Numbered from the stretch's first letter, positions 34,655 through 43,561 are shown. The stretch is DNA of 64,000 bases from RUG714 sp964623515 (GCA_964623515.1 CAZURV010000009.1:1-64000); one strand, 5' to 3'. Notes: generated by a model not told the origin, from the letters alone. A program made the numbers and translations.

Positions 34655-35746
34655 ATGTTTCATGAAAGAATTTATAATTTTTCGGCAGGTCCTTCTATGC
34701 TTCCTGTTGAAGTTCTCAAAAAAGCACAGAGTGAAATCATGAATTATGGCGGTAGCGGTACATCCGTTATGGAGATGAGCCATCGTTCAAAATCTTTTGA
34801 CGATATTATTAAACAGACGGAAGCCAATCTCCGCGAAGTGTTGTCCATACCCGATAATTACAAGGTTCTGTTTATGCAGGGCGGAGCTACGCTTCAGTTT
34901 GCCAGTGTTCCTATGAATCTTCTTAAAACCGGCGTGGCTGATTATGTGCGGACAGGGCAGTTCTCAACAAAAGCATGGAAAGAAGCAAAAATTTTCAGCG
35001 ATAAAATAAATCTTGCAGGTTCATCGGAAGATAAAACTTACAGCTATATTCCCTCGCAGGAAGAACTTTCATTAAGCGAAAACGCAGATTATTTACATAT
35101 CTGCTTTAATAATACGATTTTCGGTACAAAATGGAATTATATTCCTAAAACGGACGCTCCCGTTGTTGCCGATATGTCTTCGTGCATATTAAGTGAACCT
35201 GTGAACGTTTCCGAATTTGGATGTATCTATGCGGGCGCGCAGAAGAATATTGCTCCCGCCGGCGTAACACTCGTTATAGTAAGAGAAGATTTGCTCAGTG
35301 CTTTTCCCGAAGGAAAAGCGTATCCGTCTTATTGCAACTGGAAAGCGCAGGCTGAAAACGGTTCGATGCTGAACACACCGCCGTGCTGGTGCATATATAT
35401 GTGCGGTTTAATGCTTAAATGGATAAAGGGTATAGGCGGACTCGAAGCTCTGAAAGAGAGAAACGTTAAGAAAGCACAGATGCTTTATGATTTTATAGAT
35501 TCTTCAAAACTCTTTAAATCAAGCGTAAGGAAAGACTGCCGTTCCATGATGAACGTTACCTTTGTAACAGGAGATACGGAGCTTGATAAAAAGTTTGTGG
35601 CAGAAGCCGCCGAAGCAGGTTTTGTGAATCTGAAAGGTCACCGTTCAGTCGGAGGAATGAGAGCTTCTATTTATAATGCGATGCCGGTGGAAGGCGTTGA
35701 AAAATTAGTTGCATTTATGAAAGAATTTGAAAAGAAAAATTCGTGA
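34655..35746 (+). CDS. serC: Phosphoserine aminotransferase
   Basis: A 363-residue PLP enzyme that makes 3-phosphoserine from 3-phosphohydroxypyruvate and glutamate. The start YNFSAGPSMLP is diagnostic; FMQGGATLQFASVPMNL binds PLP phosphate, and Lys197 in GAQKNIAPAG forms the Schiff base. The C-terminal GHRSVGGMRASIYNAMP is conserved. Shine-Dalgarno GGGGAG. In many Clostridia serC is followed by serA and then the DUF1015 gene; here serA is absent and DUF1015 follows directly. Confidence 0.96.
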   Translation: MFHERIYNFSAGPSMLPVEVLKKAQSEIMNYGGSGTSVMEMSHRSKSFDDIIKQTEANLREVLSIPDNYKVLFMQGGATLQFASVPMNLLKTGVADYVRTGQFSTKAWKEAKIFSDKINLAGSSEDKTYSYIPSQEELSLSENADYLHICFNNTIFGTKWNYIPKTDAPVVADMSSCILSEPVNVSEFGCIYAGAQKNIAPAGVTLVIVREDLLSAFPEGKAYPSYCNWKAQAENGSMLNTPPCWCIYMCGLMLKWIKGIGGLEALKERNVKKAQMLYDFIDSSKLFKSSVRKDCRSMMNVTFVTGDTELDKKFVAEAAEAGFVNLKGHRSVGGMRASIYNAMPVEGVEKLVAFMKEFEKKNS

Positions 35747-35781
35747 TTTTTATAAAATGGAATTTGTGAGGAGAAAAGATA

Positions 35782-37023
35782 ATGGCGGTTCTAAAGGCGT
35801 TTAAAGCGATTCGCCCGGCTCCCGGTAAAGCGGCGGAGGTTGCGGCGCTTCCTTATGATGTTATGAACAGCGTCGAGGCGCGAGAAATGGTTTCGGGAAA
35901 ACCAAACAGTTTTCTTCACGTAGATAAAGCTGAAGTGGATTTGCCTGAAGATACATATATTTATGATGAAAAGGTTTATCTGAAAGCACGTGAAAATCTG
36001 CGCAGGCTGATTGAGGACGGAATCTGTGTGCAGGATGGAGAGCCGTGTCTTTACATATACAGGCAGATTATGAATGGCAGAAGTCAGACCGGTATAGTCG
36101 GCTGCACAGCGATTGACGACTATATAAATAACAAAATAAAAAAGCATGAATTTACTCGCGAGGATAAAGAGAAGGACAGAATCAATCATGTGGATCATTG
36201 TGATGCGAACACAGGTCCGATTTTTCTTACTTATCGAAACAGCAATGCGGTAAGCAGCATAACTGAAAAGTGGATTTTATCAAATGATCCGTTTTGTGAT
36301 TTCACAGCCGATAATGTTAGAAATACCGCTTGGGTTATAGACAATCAAACTGTGATTGATGAGCTGATTTCCCTTTTCGGCGATATACCTTATCTGTATA
36401 TTGCGGATGGGCATCATCGTGCGGCGAGTGCCGTTAAAGTCGGCTTAAAGAGAAGGCAGGAACATCCGGGCTACAGCGGAGAGGAAGAATTTAATTATTT
36501 CCTTTCTGTGCTTTTCCCCGATAACGAACTTGAAATTATGGATTATAACCGCGTTGTAAGCACACTTAACGGAAATTCCGAATCAACGTTTAAGGAAAAA
36601 CTTTTGAACTGTTTTGAGATTGAAAAAATCGGAAAGGAAGCTTATAAACCTTCCAAACGCCATACTTTCGGTATGTATCTCGGCGGAACGTGGTATAAAT
36701 TAACCGCCAAAGACGGTATATGCGATGAAAATGATCCAGTTGACAGGCTTGATGTTTCTATACTTCAGAAAAATGTTTTGAGCGGTTTACTTGGAATAGA
36801 CGATCCGCGCACCGATAAAAGAATCGATTTTATCGGAGGAATCAGGGGACTTGGTGAACTTGAAAAACGTTGCAGTGAGGATATGGCAGTCGCATTTGCA
36901 ATGTATCCCACAAGTGTTGATGATCTGATGTCGATTGCGGACGTAGGGCGCACTATGCCACCAAAATCAACATGGTTTGAACCGAAACTCCTGTCCGGAT
37001 TGTTTATCCACAAATTATCATAA
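35782..37023 (+). CDS. DUF1015 family protein (serine-biosynthesis neighbour)
   Basis: A 413-residue cytoplasmic protein beginning AVLKAFKAIRPAPGKAAEVAALPYDV, the DUF1015 start, with IADGHHRAASAVKVG in the middle and a C-terminal RIDFIGGIRGLGEL. Family members are nearly always encoded next to serA or serC, suggesting a role in serine metabolism, but the reaction is not known. It starts 35 nt after serC and is probably co-transcribed. Start codon ATG is preceded by GAGGAG. Confidence 0.88.
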   Translation: MAVLKAFKAIRPAPGKAAEVAALPYDVMNSVEAREMVSGKPNSFLHVDKAEVDLPEDTYIYDEKVYLKARENLRRLIEDGICVQDGEPCLYIYRQIMNGRSQTGIVGCTAIDDYINNKIKKHEFTREDKEKDRINHVDHCDANTGPIFLTYRNSNAVSSITEKWILSNDPFCDFTADNVRNTAWVIDNQTVIDELISLFGDIPYLYIADGHHRAASAVKVGLKRRQEHPGYSGEEEFNYFLSVLFPDNELEIMDYNRVVSTLNGNSESTFKEKLLNCFEIEKIGKEAYKPSKRHTFGMYLGGTWYKLTAKDGICDENDPVDRLDVSILQKNVLSGLLGIDDPRTDKRIDFIGGIRGLGELEKRCSEDMAVAFAMYPTSVDDLMSIADVGRTMPPKSTWFEPKLLSGLFIHKLS

Positions 37024-37052
37024 TCGGGAAAACCGATTCGGGAGAAATTGTT

Positions 37053-37889
37053 ATGAACAGAAAAATTTTTATATTTTCGGTTTGCACCGTTCTGCTATGC
37101 GCTTTGCTTGTGGGATGCGGCAAAGACGCGTTGAACAGTTCCGATTCGTCGTCTGCCGAACAAGACGGAAAAGTAGCGGTAGGTGTTACGGATGAAAACG
37201 GACAAGCCGTTACGGATAAGGACGGAAATTTCGTTACGGAAATAGCCGAAGCCGTTACGGATAAAGACGGCAATTATGTAACCGAAAACGCAACGGATAA
37301 AAACGGTAAAGTTTTAACGGATGAAAACGGAAATCCGAAAACAGTCGTCGTAACAAAAGGCAGTAAAAAATCAACCACGGAAGAGCAGACGGTGAATGCC
37401 GGGGACGGACAGATTCCGTATTCAACAACGTCTCCGAAAGCCAATGTAGATTATAACGGCGTTTGGAATTTCGGCAATGTTTCCAACGTGGGCATAAACG
37501 CGCCGAATGGCTGGACTTCAAAAACTGTAAACGAACTCACCAAAGACGGCACCAGTATCAGCGTAAGTGCAACCCCCAAGAATTATCTTGCACCGTCTTT
37601 TACAACCGTTCAGCAGTATGCTGATTTTATGCTGAAAGCTTCTTATTCTGCCGAAAGCGGGGCTAAAAATATCAAGCGCATAAGCTATGCTAAAGAAGTT
37701 TATAAAAACGGCGAAGCCATACAGATGTTTTACAGAGCAAAAAGAGAAGGGAAAACAAAATATGAAATGACATATATTTTCCGTTCCGGCGACGATATTA
37801 TGGTTTATTTTGTTTATGCCGATACGCAGGAAGAGGCTAAAGTAAGCATTGCTGACGTTATTGCCAATACCTATTACAGGGAGGGATAA
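37053..37889 (+). CDS. Lipoprotein with tandem TDxxG repeats, copy 1
   Basis: A 278-residue lipoprotein: signal peptide with lipobox LVGC (Cys about 22), a repeat region (about 45-105) of units such as VTDENGQ, VTDKDGN and ATDKNGK, a Thr/Ser-rich spacer, then a globular domain (from about 130, NGVWNFGNVSNVG onward) of unknown fold. The repeats look like short linkers; DKDGN and DENGN resemble calcium-loop chemistry, but that is speculation. The next gene encodes a paralogue with the same layout. It follows the DUF1015 gene by 29 nt. Confidence 0.7.
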   Translation: MNRKIFIFSVCTVLLCALLVGCGKDALNSSDSSSAEQDGKVAVGVTDENGQAVTDKDGNFVTEIAEAVTDKDGNYVTENATDKNGKVLTDENGNPKTVVVTKGSKKSTTEEQTVNAGDGQIPYSTTSPKANVDYNGVWNFGNVSNVGINAPNGWTSKTVNELTKDGTSISVSATPKNYLAPSFTTVQQYADFMLKASYSAESGAKNIKRISYAKEVYKNGEAIQMFYRAKREGKTKYEMTYIFRSGDDIMVYFVYADTQEEAKVSIADVIANTYYREG

Positions 37890-37892
37890 TTG

Positions 37893-38582
37893 ATGAGCAA
37901 AAAAATTCTTGCCGCCCTGTTTTCGGTTCTTATCCTGTCTGCGGTTCTGTCAGGCTGTAATACTGCTGAAAACAAAAAAGAACGCGAAACGGTTGTTGAC
38001 AGTCAGGGAAATGTCGGTTATGTTGTAACGGATAAAGACGGCAAAGCTGTGACGAAAAACGTTACTGATAAAAACGGCAAAAACGTTACGGACAAAAACG
38101 GCGTTCAGGTTACTGAATATGTAACGGAGTCTTACAGTGGGAAAAGCGGAAATGCGGATAAAACCACAGCTAAAAAATCAACTTCAAACAAAACAACAAC
38201 TACGAAAAAGAATGAAGATGTTCCTGAGGGATGGGAAAAGGGATCTTCTTCAAATGAGATAACCAACGGAAAGGTAACCGCAAATGTAATCAGAGATGAT
38301 TCCGCAAGCACAAAAGACGGTTATGAGATGATAAGCGAATTGATAAAGGGCGCTTTATCCGGCGGTAAAATATTAAGTGAAAAACAGGATAAAACACAGG
38401 TTATCGTTCTTGCAAGCGGAACAAGAACAACCGGCGGATACGACAAAATGGAATATTTTAAATTTCATTACATTATAAAGGATAACGGTTCATATCTGAT
38501 AACGTATTTTGCTTCATCTCAAGAAGCATTGGAAAGCGATTTCAGCGAAGTTGTTAAAATGTGTGATAAAATTGCAGGTTGA
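37893..38582 (+). CDS. Lipoprotein with tandem TDxxG repeats, copy 2
   Basis: A 229-residue lipoprotein with lipobox LSGC (Cys about 22), repeats VTDKDGKAVT and VTDKNGKNVTDKNG (about 45-75), a Thr/Lys/Ser-rich spacer and a C-terminal domain beginning near EGWEKGSSS. The last domain is shorter than in the upstream paralogue but both end with a similar (Y)xIxYF...EE/AxxS pattern, suggesting a common origin by duplication. Start ATG at 37893 is preferred over the adjacent TTG because GGGAGGG is correctly spaced. The gene is 3 nt after the first copy. Confidence 0.7.
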   Translation: MSKKILAALFSVLILSAVLSGCNTAENKKERETVVDSQGNVGYVVTDKDGKAVTKNVTDKNGKNVTDKNGVQVTEYVTESYSGKSGNADKTTAKKSTSNKTTTTKKNEDVPEGWEKGSSSNEITNGKVTANVIRDDSASTKDGYEMISELIKGALSGGKILSEKQDKTQVIVLASGTRTTGGYDKMEYFKFHYIIKDNGSYLITYFASSQEALESDFSEVVKMCDKIAG

Positions 38583-38621
38583 TATTGTTTTTTCATAAAA
38601 GCCGCTTTGCTGCGGCGTACG

Positions 38622-38662
38622 GGAAAGAGTCTGTCTCGTTTACAGAGACAGACTCTTTCCTC
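38622..38662. terminator. Bidirectional terminator after the lipoprotein pair
   Basis: GGAAAGAGTCTGTCTC (38622-38637) pairs perfectly with the stretch 38645-38660 around GTTTACA; T-rich sequence follows. It separates the lipoproteins from the convergent gene at 38675. Confidence 0.88.
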
Positions 38663-38674
38663 TGTTTCTTATTA

Positions 38675-39106
38675 TTAAAGATATCCTTTTAAATCATCTG
38701 CAAGGTCTTCTTCAATTTTAATAAGCCGCCTGACCATTTTTTTAACTTCTTCGTCTGCGGCTGAATATTCGTTTAAATATTGGCTTAGTTTTTTAACGCC
38801 CATATTGCAACCTTCAGTTATCAGATTTGCTGCTTCGCTGTCTGTTTCTTTGAATGTAAGCATAATATCAGTTTTCATTTTACTCATAAATTTGGCAACA
38901 CTGCCGGGATTTGTTCCGCTGAGTCCGGCTTCATTCAGCAAATCTTTGGCGTCATCTTTAATGCCGAGATGTTTTGCTTTGGTATCCAGCAGGATTTTTT
39001 TAAAATCATTTGATTTAACGCTGGGGAAAACATCATCAATGGCGGAAACGCCCATTTCTATTCCGGAATGACATTCCTTTAACAGGTTTACAGTATCTTC
39101 TTTCAT
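38675..39106 (-). CDS. Helical-bundle protein (DUF2383/ferritin-like)
   Basis: A 143-residue, all-helical protein beginning KEDTVNLLKECHSGIEMGVSAIDDV. Its size and four-helix pattern resemble DUF2383 and related ferritin-like families, but the usual metal-binding Glu/His set is not clearly present. The helices are rich in Lys and Asp/Glu, and it ends with a charged helix (EVKKMVRRLIKIEEDLADDLKGYL). Monocistronic on the minus strand, with a weak Shine-Dalgarno (AAGGAG). Function unknown. Confidence 0.6.
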   Translation of the reverse strand: MKEDTVNLLKECHSGIEMGVSAIDDVFPSVKSNDFKKILLDTKAKHLGIKDDAKDLLNEAGLSGTNPGSVAKFMSKMKTDIMLTFKETDSEAANLITEGCNMGVKKLSQYLNEYSAADEEVKKMVRRLIKIEEDLADDLKGYL

Positions 39107-39216
39107 TATGATAACTCCTTTTCTTTTTATTATGTGCAGAAAACACAGAAATTATCAATAATATGAAAGATACGGCGCATTTAATCAATCGTAATTAAAA
39201 AAAATAAAAAAAAGTA

Positions 39217-39245
39217 TTGACTTATACTAAATTTAGTGGCATACT
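39217..39245 (+). promoter_or_regulatory. Promoter of nrdD-nrdG
   Basis: TTGACT (39217-39222), 17-bp spacer, CATACT (39240-39245). The first NrdR-like box (39224-39239) fills the spacer. Confidence 0.6.
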
Positions 39246-39271
39246 ATTAGTCGTAACACAAAATGTTGTGT
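39224..39271. promoter_or_regulatory. Two NrdR-box-like operators upstream of nrdD
   Basis: ATACTAAATTTAGTGG (39224-39239) and ACACAAAATGTTGTGT (39256-39271) are both 16-bp near-palindromes close to the NrdR consensus ACACWATATATWGTGT, spaced 32 bp start to start, about three helical turns, the usual geometry for NrdR pairs. Box 1 overlaps the promoter spacer. The gap then continues as a roughly 200-nt leader to 39463 with a small hairpin (GCCGGATCGGC, 39305-39315) but no recognised riboswitch. Confidence 0.8.
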
Positions 39272-39463
39272 TTAAGTTTAACTTTAATCTTTGCTGAAAG
39301 ACATGCCGGATCGGCAATATATGCCGTCATCAATAAATCGCATACGCGGTAAAAAAAACGGCAGGTTTCAGGTTCCCCGCTTATCGGATTATACTTTTTT
39401 CCGGCGGATATTGTTTCCGGGATTTTATCCCCATATCAGAGTAAAAAACAGGAGGTCAGAATA

Positions 39464-41650
39464 ATGAAAATTATAAAAAGGAACGGTGCGGAAGAAGTTT
39501 TTGACAGACAGAAAATTGTAGATGCCATTAATCGCGCCAATGATGAAACGCAGGGAAGTAAAGAACTTTCTAAAAGGCAGATAGATTATATTTCGCTTGT
39601 AATTGAAGATTACTGCAAGGAAGTTGGCAGGGCACTTTCGGTTGAAGAAATTCAGGAGCTTGTTGAAACGCATATTATTGAGCAAGGCGCTTCCGAAACC
39701 GCAAAAAGATATATCCGCTATCGTTTTACACGTAATCTTGCCCGTGTTGCAAACACAACGGATAACCAAATTCTCAGCCTTATTGAATGCAATAATGAGG
39801 AAGTAAAACAGGAAAATTCAAATAAGAATCCGACTGTTAACAGTGTGCAACGGGACTATATGGCAGGTGAGGTTTCAAAGGACATAACCAAACGCCTTTT
39901 GCTTCCGAAAGACATTGTAGACGCACACGAAGCAGGCATTATCCATTTTCATGACGCAGATTATTTTGCACAGCATATGCATAACTGTGATCTTGTTAAT
40001 CTTGAGGATATGCTTCAGAACGGCACGGTCATCAGCGGAACAATGATTGAAAAGCCGCACAGTTTTTCCACTGCCTGCAATATTTCAACGCAGATTATCG
40101 CACAGGTTGCTTCAAGTCAGTACGGTGGGCAGAGCATAAGCCTTACGCATCTTGCGCCGTTTGTTCAGGTTTCACGCCGTAAAATCAGAAGCGCGGTTGA
40201 AGCTGAAATGAAGGATCTCGGAATTAATCCGGGTGAAGAAAAAATACATGAAATTGTAGAAAATCGCGTCAGGGAAGAAATAAGCCGCGGCGTGCAGACG
40301 ATTCAGTATCAGGTTGTAACATTGCTTACTACAAACGGGCAGGCTCCATTCGTTACGATTTTTATGTATCTGAACGAGGCAGAAGATCCGCAACTTAAAA
40401 AGGATTTAGCTTTGATTATTGAAGAAGTTCTCAAGCAGAGAATACAAGGCGTTAAAAATGAAAAGGGCGTTTATGTAACCCCCGCGTTCCCAAAACTGAT
40501 TTATGTGCTTGAGGAGGATAATATTTCAGAAGATTCTCCATATTGGTATCTTACTGAGCTTGCGGCAAAATGTACGGCAAAGCGTATGGTTCCGGATTAT
40601 ATTTCCGAAAAAATAATGCTTGAACTGAAAGTTGACAAAAACGGCAACGGACACTGCTATACCTGTATGGGGTGCCGAAGCTTTCTGACTCCATATGTTG
40701 ATGAAAACGGAAAACCTAAGTATTACGGACGTTTCAATCAGGGTGTCGTTACAATCAACCTGGTTGACGTGGCATGTTCCGCTTGTGCGGACGGCAGTAA
40801 GGATTTGACAAAATTCTGGAATATTCTTGATGAACGCCTGGAGCTTTGTCACAGGGCGCTTCAGTGCCGTCATGAGAGGCTGGAGGGCACGCTTTCCGAT
40901 GCCGCCCCCATCCTTTGGCAGTACGGTGCGCTTGCGAGACTCGGCAAAGGAGAACCCATCACCAAGCTACTCCATGGAGGTTATTCAACCATATCTCTCG
41001 GATACGCGGGTCTTTGGGAATGCGTATATGAACTTATCGGCAAAAAGCTCACCGAAGAGGAAGGCGAAAAGCTCGGTCTTGAAATTATGCAGAAGCTGAA
41101 CGACGCATGTGCAAAATGGAAAGCGGCGGAGAATATTGATTATTCCATTTACGGCACTCCTCTTGAATCCACAACCTATAAATTTGCCAAATGTCTTCAG
41201 CAGAGATTCGGAAAAATCAAGGGCGTTACCGATAAAAACTATATCACCAACTCTTATCATATCCACGTAACCGAAAATATCGATGCTTTTGAAAAACTTG
41301 CTCTGGAAGCTAAATTTCAGAAACTTTCTCCGGGCGGGGCTATCAGCTATATTGAGGTTCCGAATATGCAGGATAATATTGATGCCGTGCTTCAGGTTAT
41401 GAAGTTTATTTATAATAATATTATGTATGCTGAATTGAATACGAAGAGCGATTACTGCCAGGTTTGCGGATATGACGGTGAAATTCAGATTGTTGAGGAA
41501 GACGGAAAGCTTGTTTGGGAATGCCCGAACTGCGGAAACAGAGATCAGAACCAGCTTAATGTTGCCCGTCGTACCTGCGGATATATCGGTTCGCAATTCT
41601 GGAATCAGGGACGTACCCAGGAAATCAAGGAAAGAGTACTGCATTTATAA
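39464..41650 (+). CDS. nrdD: Anaerobic (class III) ribonucleoside-triphosphate reductase
   Basis: A 728-residue glycyl-radical enzyme that reduces ribonucleotides in anaerobes. Residues 1-95 form an ATP-cone (MKIIKRNGAEEVFDRQKIVDAI), the allosteric activity site. The catalytic barrel includes GHCYTCMGCRSF and a late CQVCGYDG / CPNCGNRD zinc site. The glycyl radical is Gly706 in RRTCGYIG, 22 residues from the C-terminus. All functional motifs are intact. It is followed by its activase gene nrdG after 3 nt. Presence of this enzyme supports an obligate or facultative anaerobic lifestyle. Confidence 0.97.
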   Translation: MKIIKRNGAEEVFDRQKIVDAINRANDETQGSKELSKRQIDYISLVIEDYCKEVGRALSVEEIQELVETHIIEQGASETAKRYIRYRFTRNLARVANTTDNQILSLIECNNEEVKQENSNKNPTVNSVQRDYMAGEVSKDITKRLLLPKDIVDAHEAGIIHFHDADYFAQHMHNCDLVNLEDMLQNGTVISGTMIEKPHSFSTACNISTQIIAQVASSQYGGQSISLTHLAPFVQVSRRKIRSAVEAEMKDLGINPGEEKIHEIVENRVREEISRGVQTIQYQVVTLLTTNGQAPFVTIFMYLNEAEDPQLKKDLALIIEEVLKQRIQGVKNEKGVYVTPAFPKLIYVLEEDNISEDSPYWYLTELAAKCTAKRMVPDYISEKIMLELKVDKNGNGHCYTCMGCRSFLTPYVDENGKPKYYGRFNQGVVTINLVDVACSACADGSKDLTKFWNILDERLELCHRALQCRHERLEGTLSDAAPILWQYGALARLGKGEPITKLLHGGYSTISLGYAGLWECVYELIGKKLTEEEGEKLGLEIMQKLNDACAKWKAAENIDYSIYGTPLESTTYKFAKCLQQRFGKIKGVTDKNYITNSYHIHVTENIDAFEKLALEAKFQKLSPGGAISYIEVPNMQDNIDAVLQVMKFIYNNIMYAELNTKSDYCQVCGYDGEIQIVEEDGKLVWECPNCGNRDQNQLNVARRTCGYIGSQFWNQGRTQEIKERVLHL

Positions 41651-41653
41651 AAA

Positions 41654-42187
41654 ATGAATTACGGTGAAATAAAGAAGCGGGATATTGCCAACGGTGTAGG
41701 CGTAAGAGTATCTCTGTTTGTTTCCGGATGTACGCATCACTGCAAAAACTGTTTTAATGAGGCGACATGGGATTTCGGATATGGCAAAGCGTTTACCGAG
41801 GAAACCGCCGATGAGATTATAGCCGCTTTAGACTCAGATTATGTAAACGGCTTTTCACTGCTCGGCGGAGAGCCGTTTGAACCGCAGAATCAGCGCGTTC
41901 TTGTGCATTTGCTCAAAAGGATTAAAAAAACTTATCCCGATAAAGATATATGGTGCTATTCCGGCTATATATTTGATAAAGATTTGCGCGGCGAAAGTAG
42001 AGCGCGGTGTGAAGTTACCGATGAAATGCTTTCCTATATTGACGTTTTGGTTGATGGAAAGTTTGTGGAAAAGCTAAAAAATATTCGCTTGAAATTCCGC
42101 GGAAGCGAGAATCAGCGGATAATAGATGTGCAGAAGTCGCTCAAAACAGGGAAGACGGAGCTTATGCCGATTTATGACCGGCTGTAA
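41654..42187 (+). CDS. nrdG: Anaerobic ribonucleotide reductase activating protein
   Basis: A 177-residue radical SAM activase that generates the glycyl radical on NrdD. The iron-sulfur ligands are Cys26, Cys30 and Cys33 in CTHHCKNC. LGGEPFEPQN and the following GYIFDKDL stretch match the NrdG family. It starts 3 nt after nrdD with no clear Shine-Dalgarno, so translation is probably coupled. Also ends with the typical IIDVQKSLKTG segment. Confidence 0.95.
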   Translation: MNYGEIKKRDIANGVGVRVSLFVSGCTHHCKNCFNEATWDFGYGKAFTEETADEIIAALDSDYVNGFSLLGGEPFEPQNQRVLVHLLKRIKKTYPDKDIWCYSGYIFDKDLRGESRARCEVTDEMLSYIDVLVDGKFVEKLKNIRLKFRGSENQRIIDVQKSLKTGKTELMPIYDRL

Positions 42188-42228
42188 AAAATATGAGGAA
42201 AGTGCAATGTTCCCGGAGGTATCGCTAA

Positions 42229-42666
42229 ATGAAAATAAATATAAAAAAGTTGAATGAAAAAGCGGTTGTTCCGTCATACGGTTCGGAATATGCGGCAGGC
42301 GCGGATTTATATGCTCTGACGGATAACGATATCGTTGTTAAACCCGGGGAAACCGTATTGATACATACGGGAATCGCCGCAGAACTTCCTTTCGGATATG
42401 CGGGATTTATCTATGCAAGAAGCGGTATGGCATCCAAAAAGGATCTTGCACCTGCAAATAAAGTCGGCGTTGTAGATTGTGATTACAGGGGTGAAATTAT
42501 GGTTGCCCTTCATAATCACGGTACGTCCGTTCAAACGGTTGCAAGCGGCGAGAGAATTGCACAGATGGTTATAGCGCCGTATATAATCGGAGAATTTAAT
42601 ATTGTTGATGAGCTGTCTCAAACCGTCCGCGGAAGCGGAGGGTTCGGCTCAACAGGTACAAAGTGA
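42229..42666 (+). CDS. dut: dUTP diphosphatase
   Basis: A 145-residue trimeric enzyme that hydrolyses dUTP to dUMP, preventing uracil in DNA. The five dUTPase motifs are visible: AAGADLYA, YARSGMASKK, VGVVDCDYRGEI, GERIAQMVI and the C-terminal arm RGSGGFGSTG. Placement directly after nrdDG, 41 nt downstream, makes sense as both act in dNTP supply. The Shine-Dalgarno is GGAGG. Ends at the terminator 42683-42717. Confidence 0.96.
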   Translation: MKINIKKLNEKAVVPSYGSEYAAGADLYALTDNDIVVKPGETVLIHTGIAAELPFGYAGFIYARSGMASKKDLAPANKVGVVDCDYRGEIMVALHNHGTSVQTVASGERIAQMVIAPYIIGEFNIVDELSQTVRGSGGFGSTGTK

Positions 42667-42682
42667 AACACCAAATAACGAT

Positions 42683-42717
42683 AGGGCTGATAGGGGATTC
42701 CCTTATCAGCCTGTTTT
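42683..42717 (+). terminator. Intrinsic terminator after dut
   Basis: GGGCTGATA / TATCAGCC stem with extra G-C pairs around GGGATTCCC, followed by TGTTTT. Confidence 0.78.
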
Positions 42718-42731
42718 AAAGGAGAAGTATT

Positions 42732-43184
42732 ATGAATCGTTATGAAAAGGAAGCAATAGATAATTTTCTTGCAGGCTATAACTGTGCGCAGAGCGTATTG
42801 ATGGCGTTTGCAGAAGACTGCGGAATGGAAAGAGATTATGCGGCGCGCTTAGCTTCCTCTATGGGAGGCGGATTCGGCGGACTGCGTGAAATGTGCGGTG
42901 CTGTAAGCGGTATGAGTATGGTGCTGGGAGTGTTGTACGGATACAATGAACCGAAAAATCCCACTGTGAAAAAGGCGCACTATCAGCGAGTGAATCGTTT
43001 GATTTCAAAGTTTAAAGAGATGAACGGTTCCTATCTCTGCGGTGATTTGCTCGGAATAAAAGGGTCAACGGATCCTCAGCCTGCGCCGAGAACAGAGGAA
43101 TATTACAAACATCGTCCGTGCGCTAAATTTTGCGGAGACTGCGCAAGATTGGTAAGCGAATATATGGAGGGAAATCCCATATGA
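42732..43184 (+). CDS. C-GCAxxG-C-C family cysteine-rich protein
   Basis: A 150-residue soluble protein of the C_GCAxxG_C_C family, found mostly in anaerobes and often linked to redox or metal metabolism. The conserved order of cysteines is present: YNCAQSVL, MGGGFGGLREMCGAVSGMSMVLG, LCGDLLG and the final CAKFCGDCARLV. The Gly-rich box matches the family name pattern. It overlaps the next gene as ATGA. Its biochemical role is not established. Confidence 0.85.
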   Translation: MNRYEKEAIDNFLAGYNCAQSVLMAFAEDCGMERDYAARLASSMGGGFGGLREMCGAVSGMSMVLGVLYGYNEPKNPTVKKAHYQRVNRLISKFKEMNGSYLCGDLLGIKGSTDPQPAPRTEEYYKHRPCAKFCGDCARLVSEYMEGNPI

Positions 43185-43561
43185 TTCCGCAGGTGCTCTT
43201 ATTTAATATAAAAGGTGAAAAATTAAAAAAAATAAAAATGCTGTCTGCTGTGCTGAAAATTAAAGCGGTGGAAATTTCTCCCGATGATTTTGCGCAGACA
43301 TTAGGCGCGCTTTCAGGATTGGAGGAAAAAACAGGAATTCGGCAGGAAAGCGCTTTTAGCGAAGAAATGCTTGTTATGGTTCATTTTAGCCGCGCCCATA
43401 TGAACGCTTTTCTCGGTGGATTTAAACGGAACAAGATTCCGACGATTGCGTTGAAAGCGATGCTTACGCCTACAAATACCGGTTGGAGTGCCAACAGGCT
43501 TTTTGAAGAAATTTCGGCAGAGCAAAAGGCGATGCAAAAAGGAGAAAAACTGCATAAATGA
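43181..43561 (+). CDS. DUF3783 family protein
   Basis: A 126-residue protein beginning IPQVLLFNIKGEKLKKIKML. The conserved middle includes EEMLVMVHFSRAHMNAFL and the C-terminal IPTIALKAMLTPTNTGWSANRLFEEISAE, which are typical of DUF3783. Function is unknown. ATG at 43181 overlaps the stop of the cysteine-rich gene, and its own stop overlaps pepD as ATGA. The three genes look co-translated, suggesting some connection between them. Confidence 0.8.
   Translation: MIPQVLLFNIKGEKLKKIKMLSAVLKIKAVEISPDDFAQTLGALSGLEEKTGIRQESAFSEEMLVMVHFSRAHMNAFLGGFKRNKIPTIALKAMLTPTNTGWSANRLFEEISAEQKAMQKGEKLHK

Noticed and set aside
37190..37340. Tandem DNA repeats that could be taken for a CRISPR array
   Set aside because: The repeats are short, imperfect and in frame inside a lipoprotein gene, with no constant-length spacers or cas genes.
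40985..41644. 219-codon open frame on the minus strand
   Set aside because: Antisense to nrdD; Phe/Asn/Ile-rich composition typical of shadow frames, no Shine-Dalgarno, no recognisable domain.
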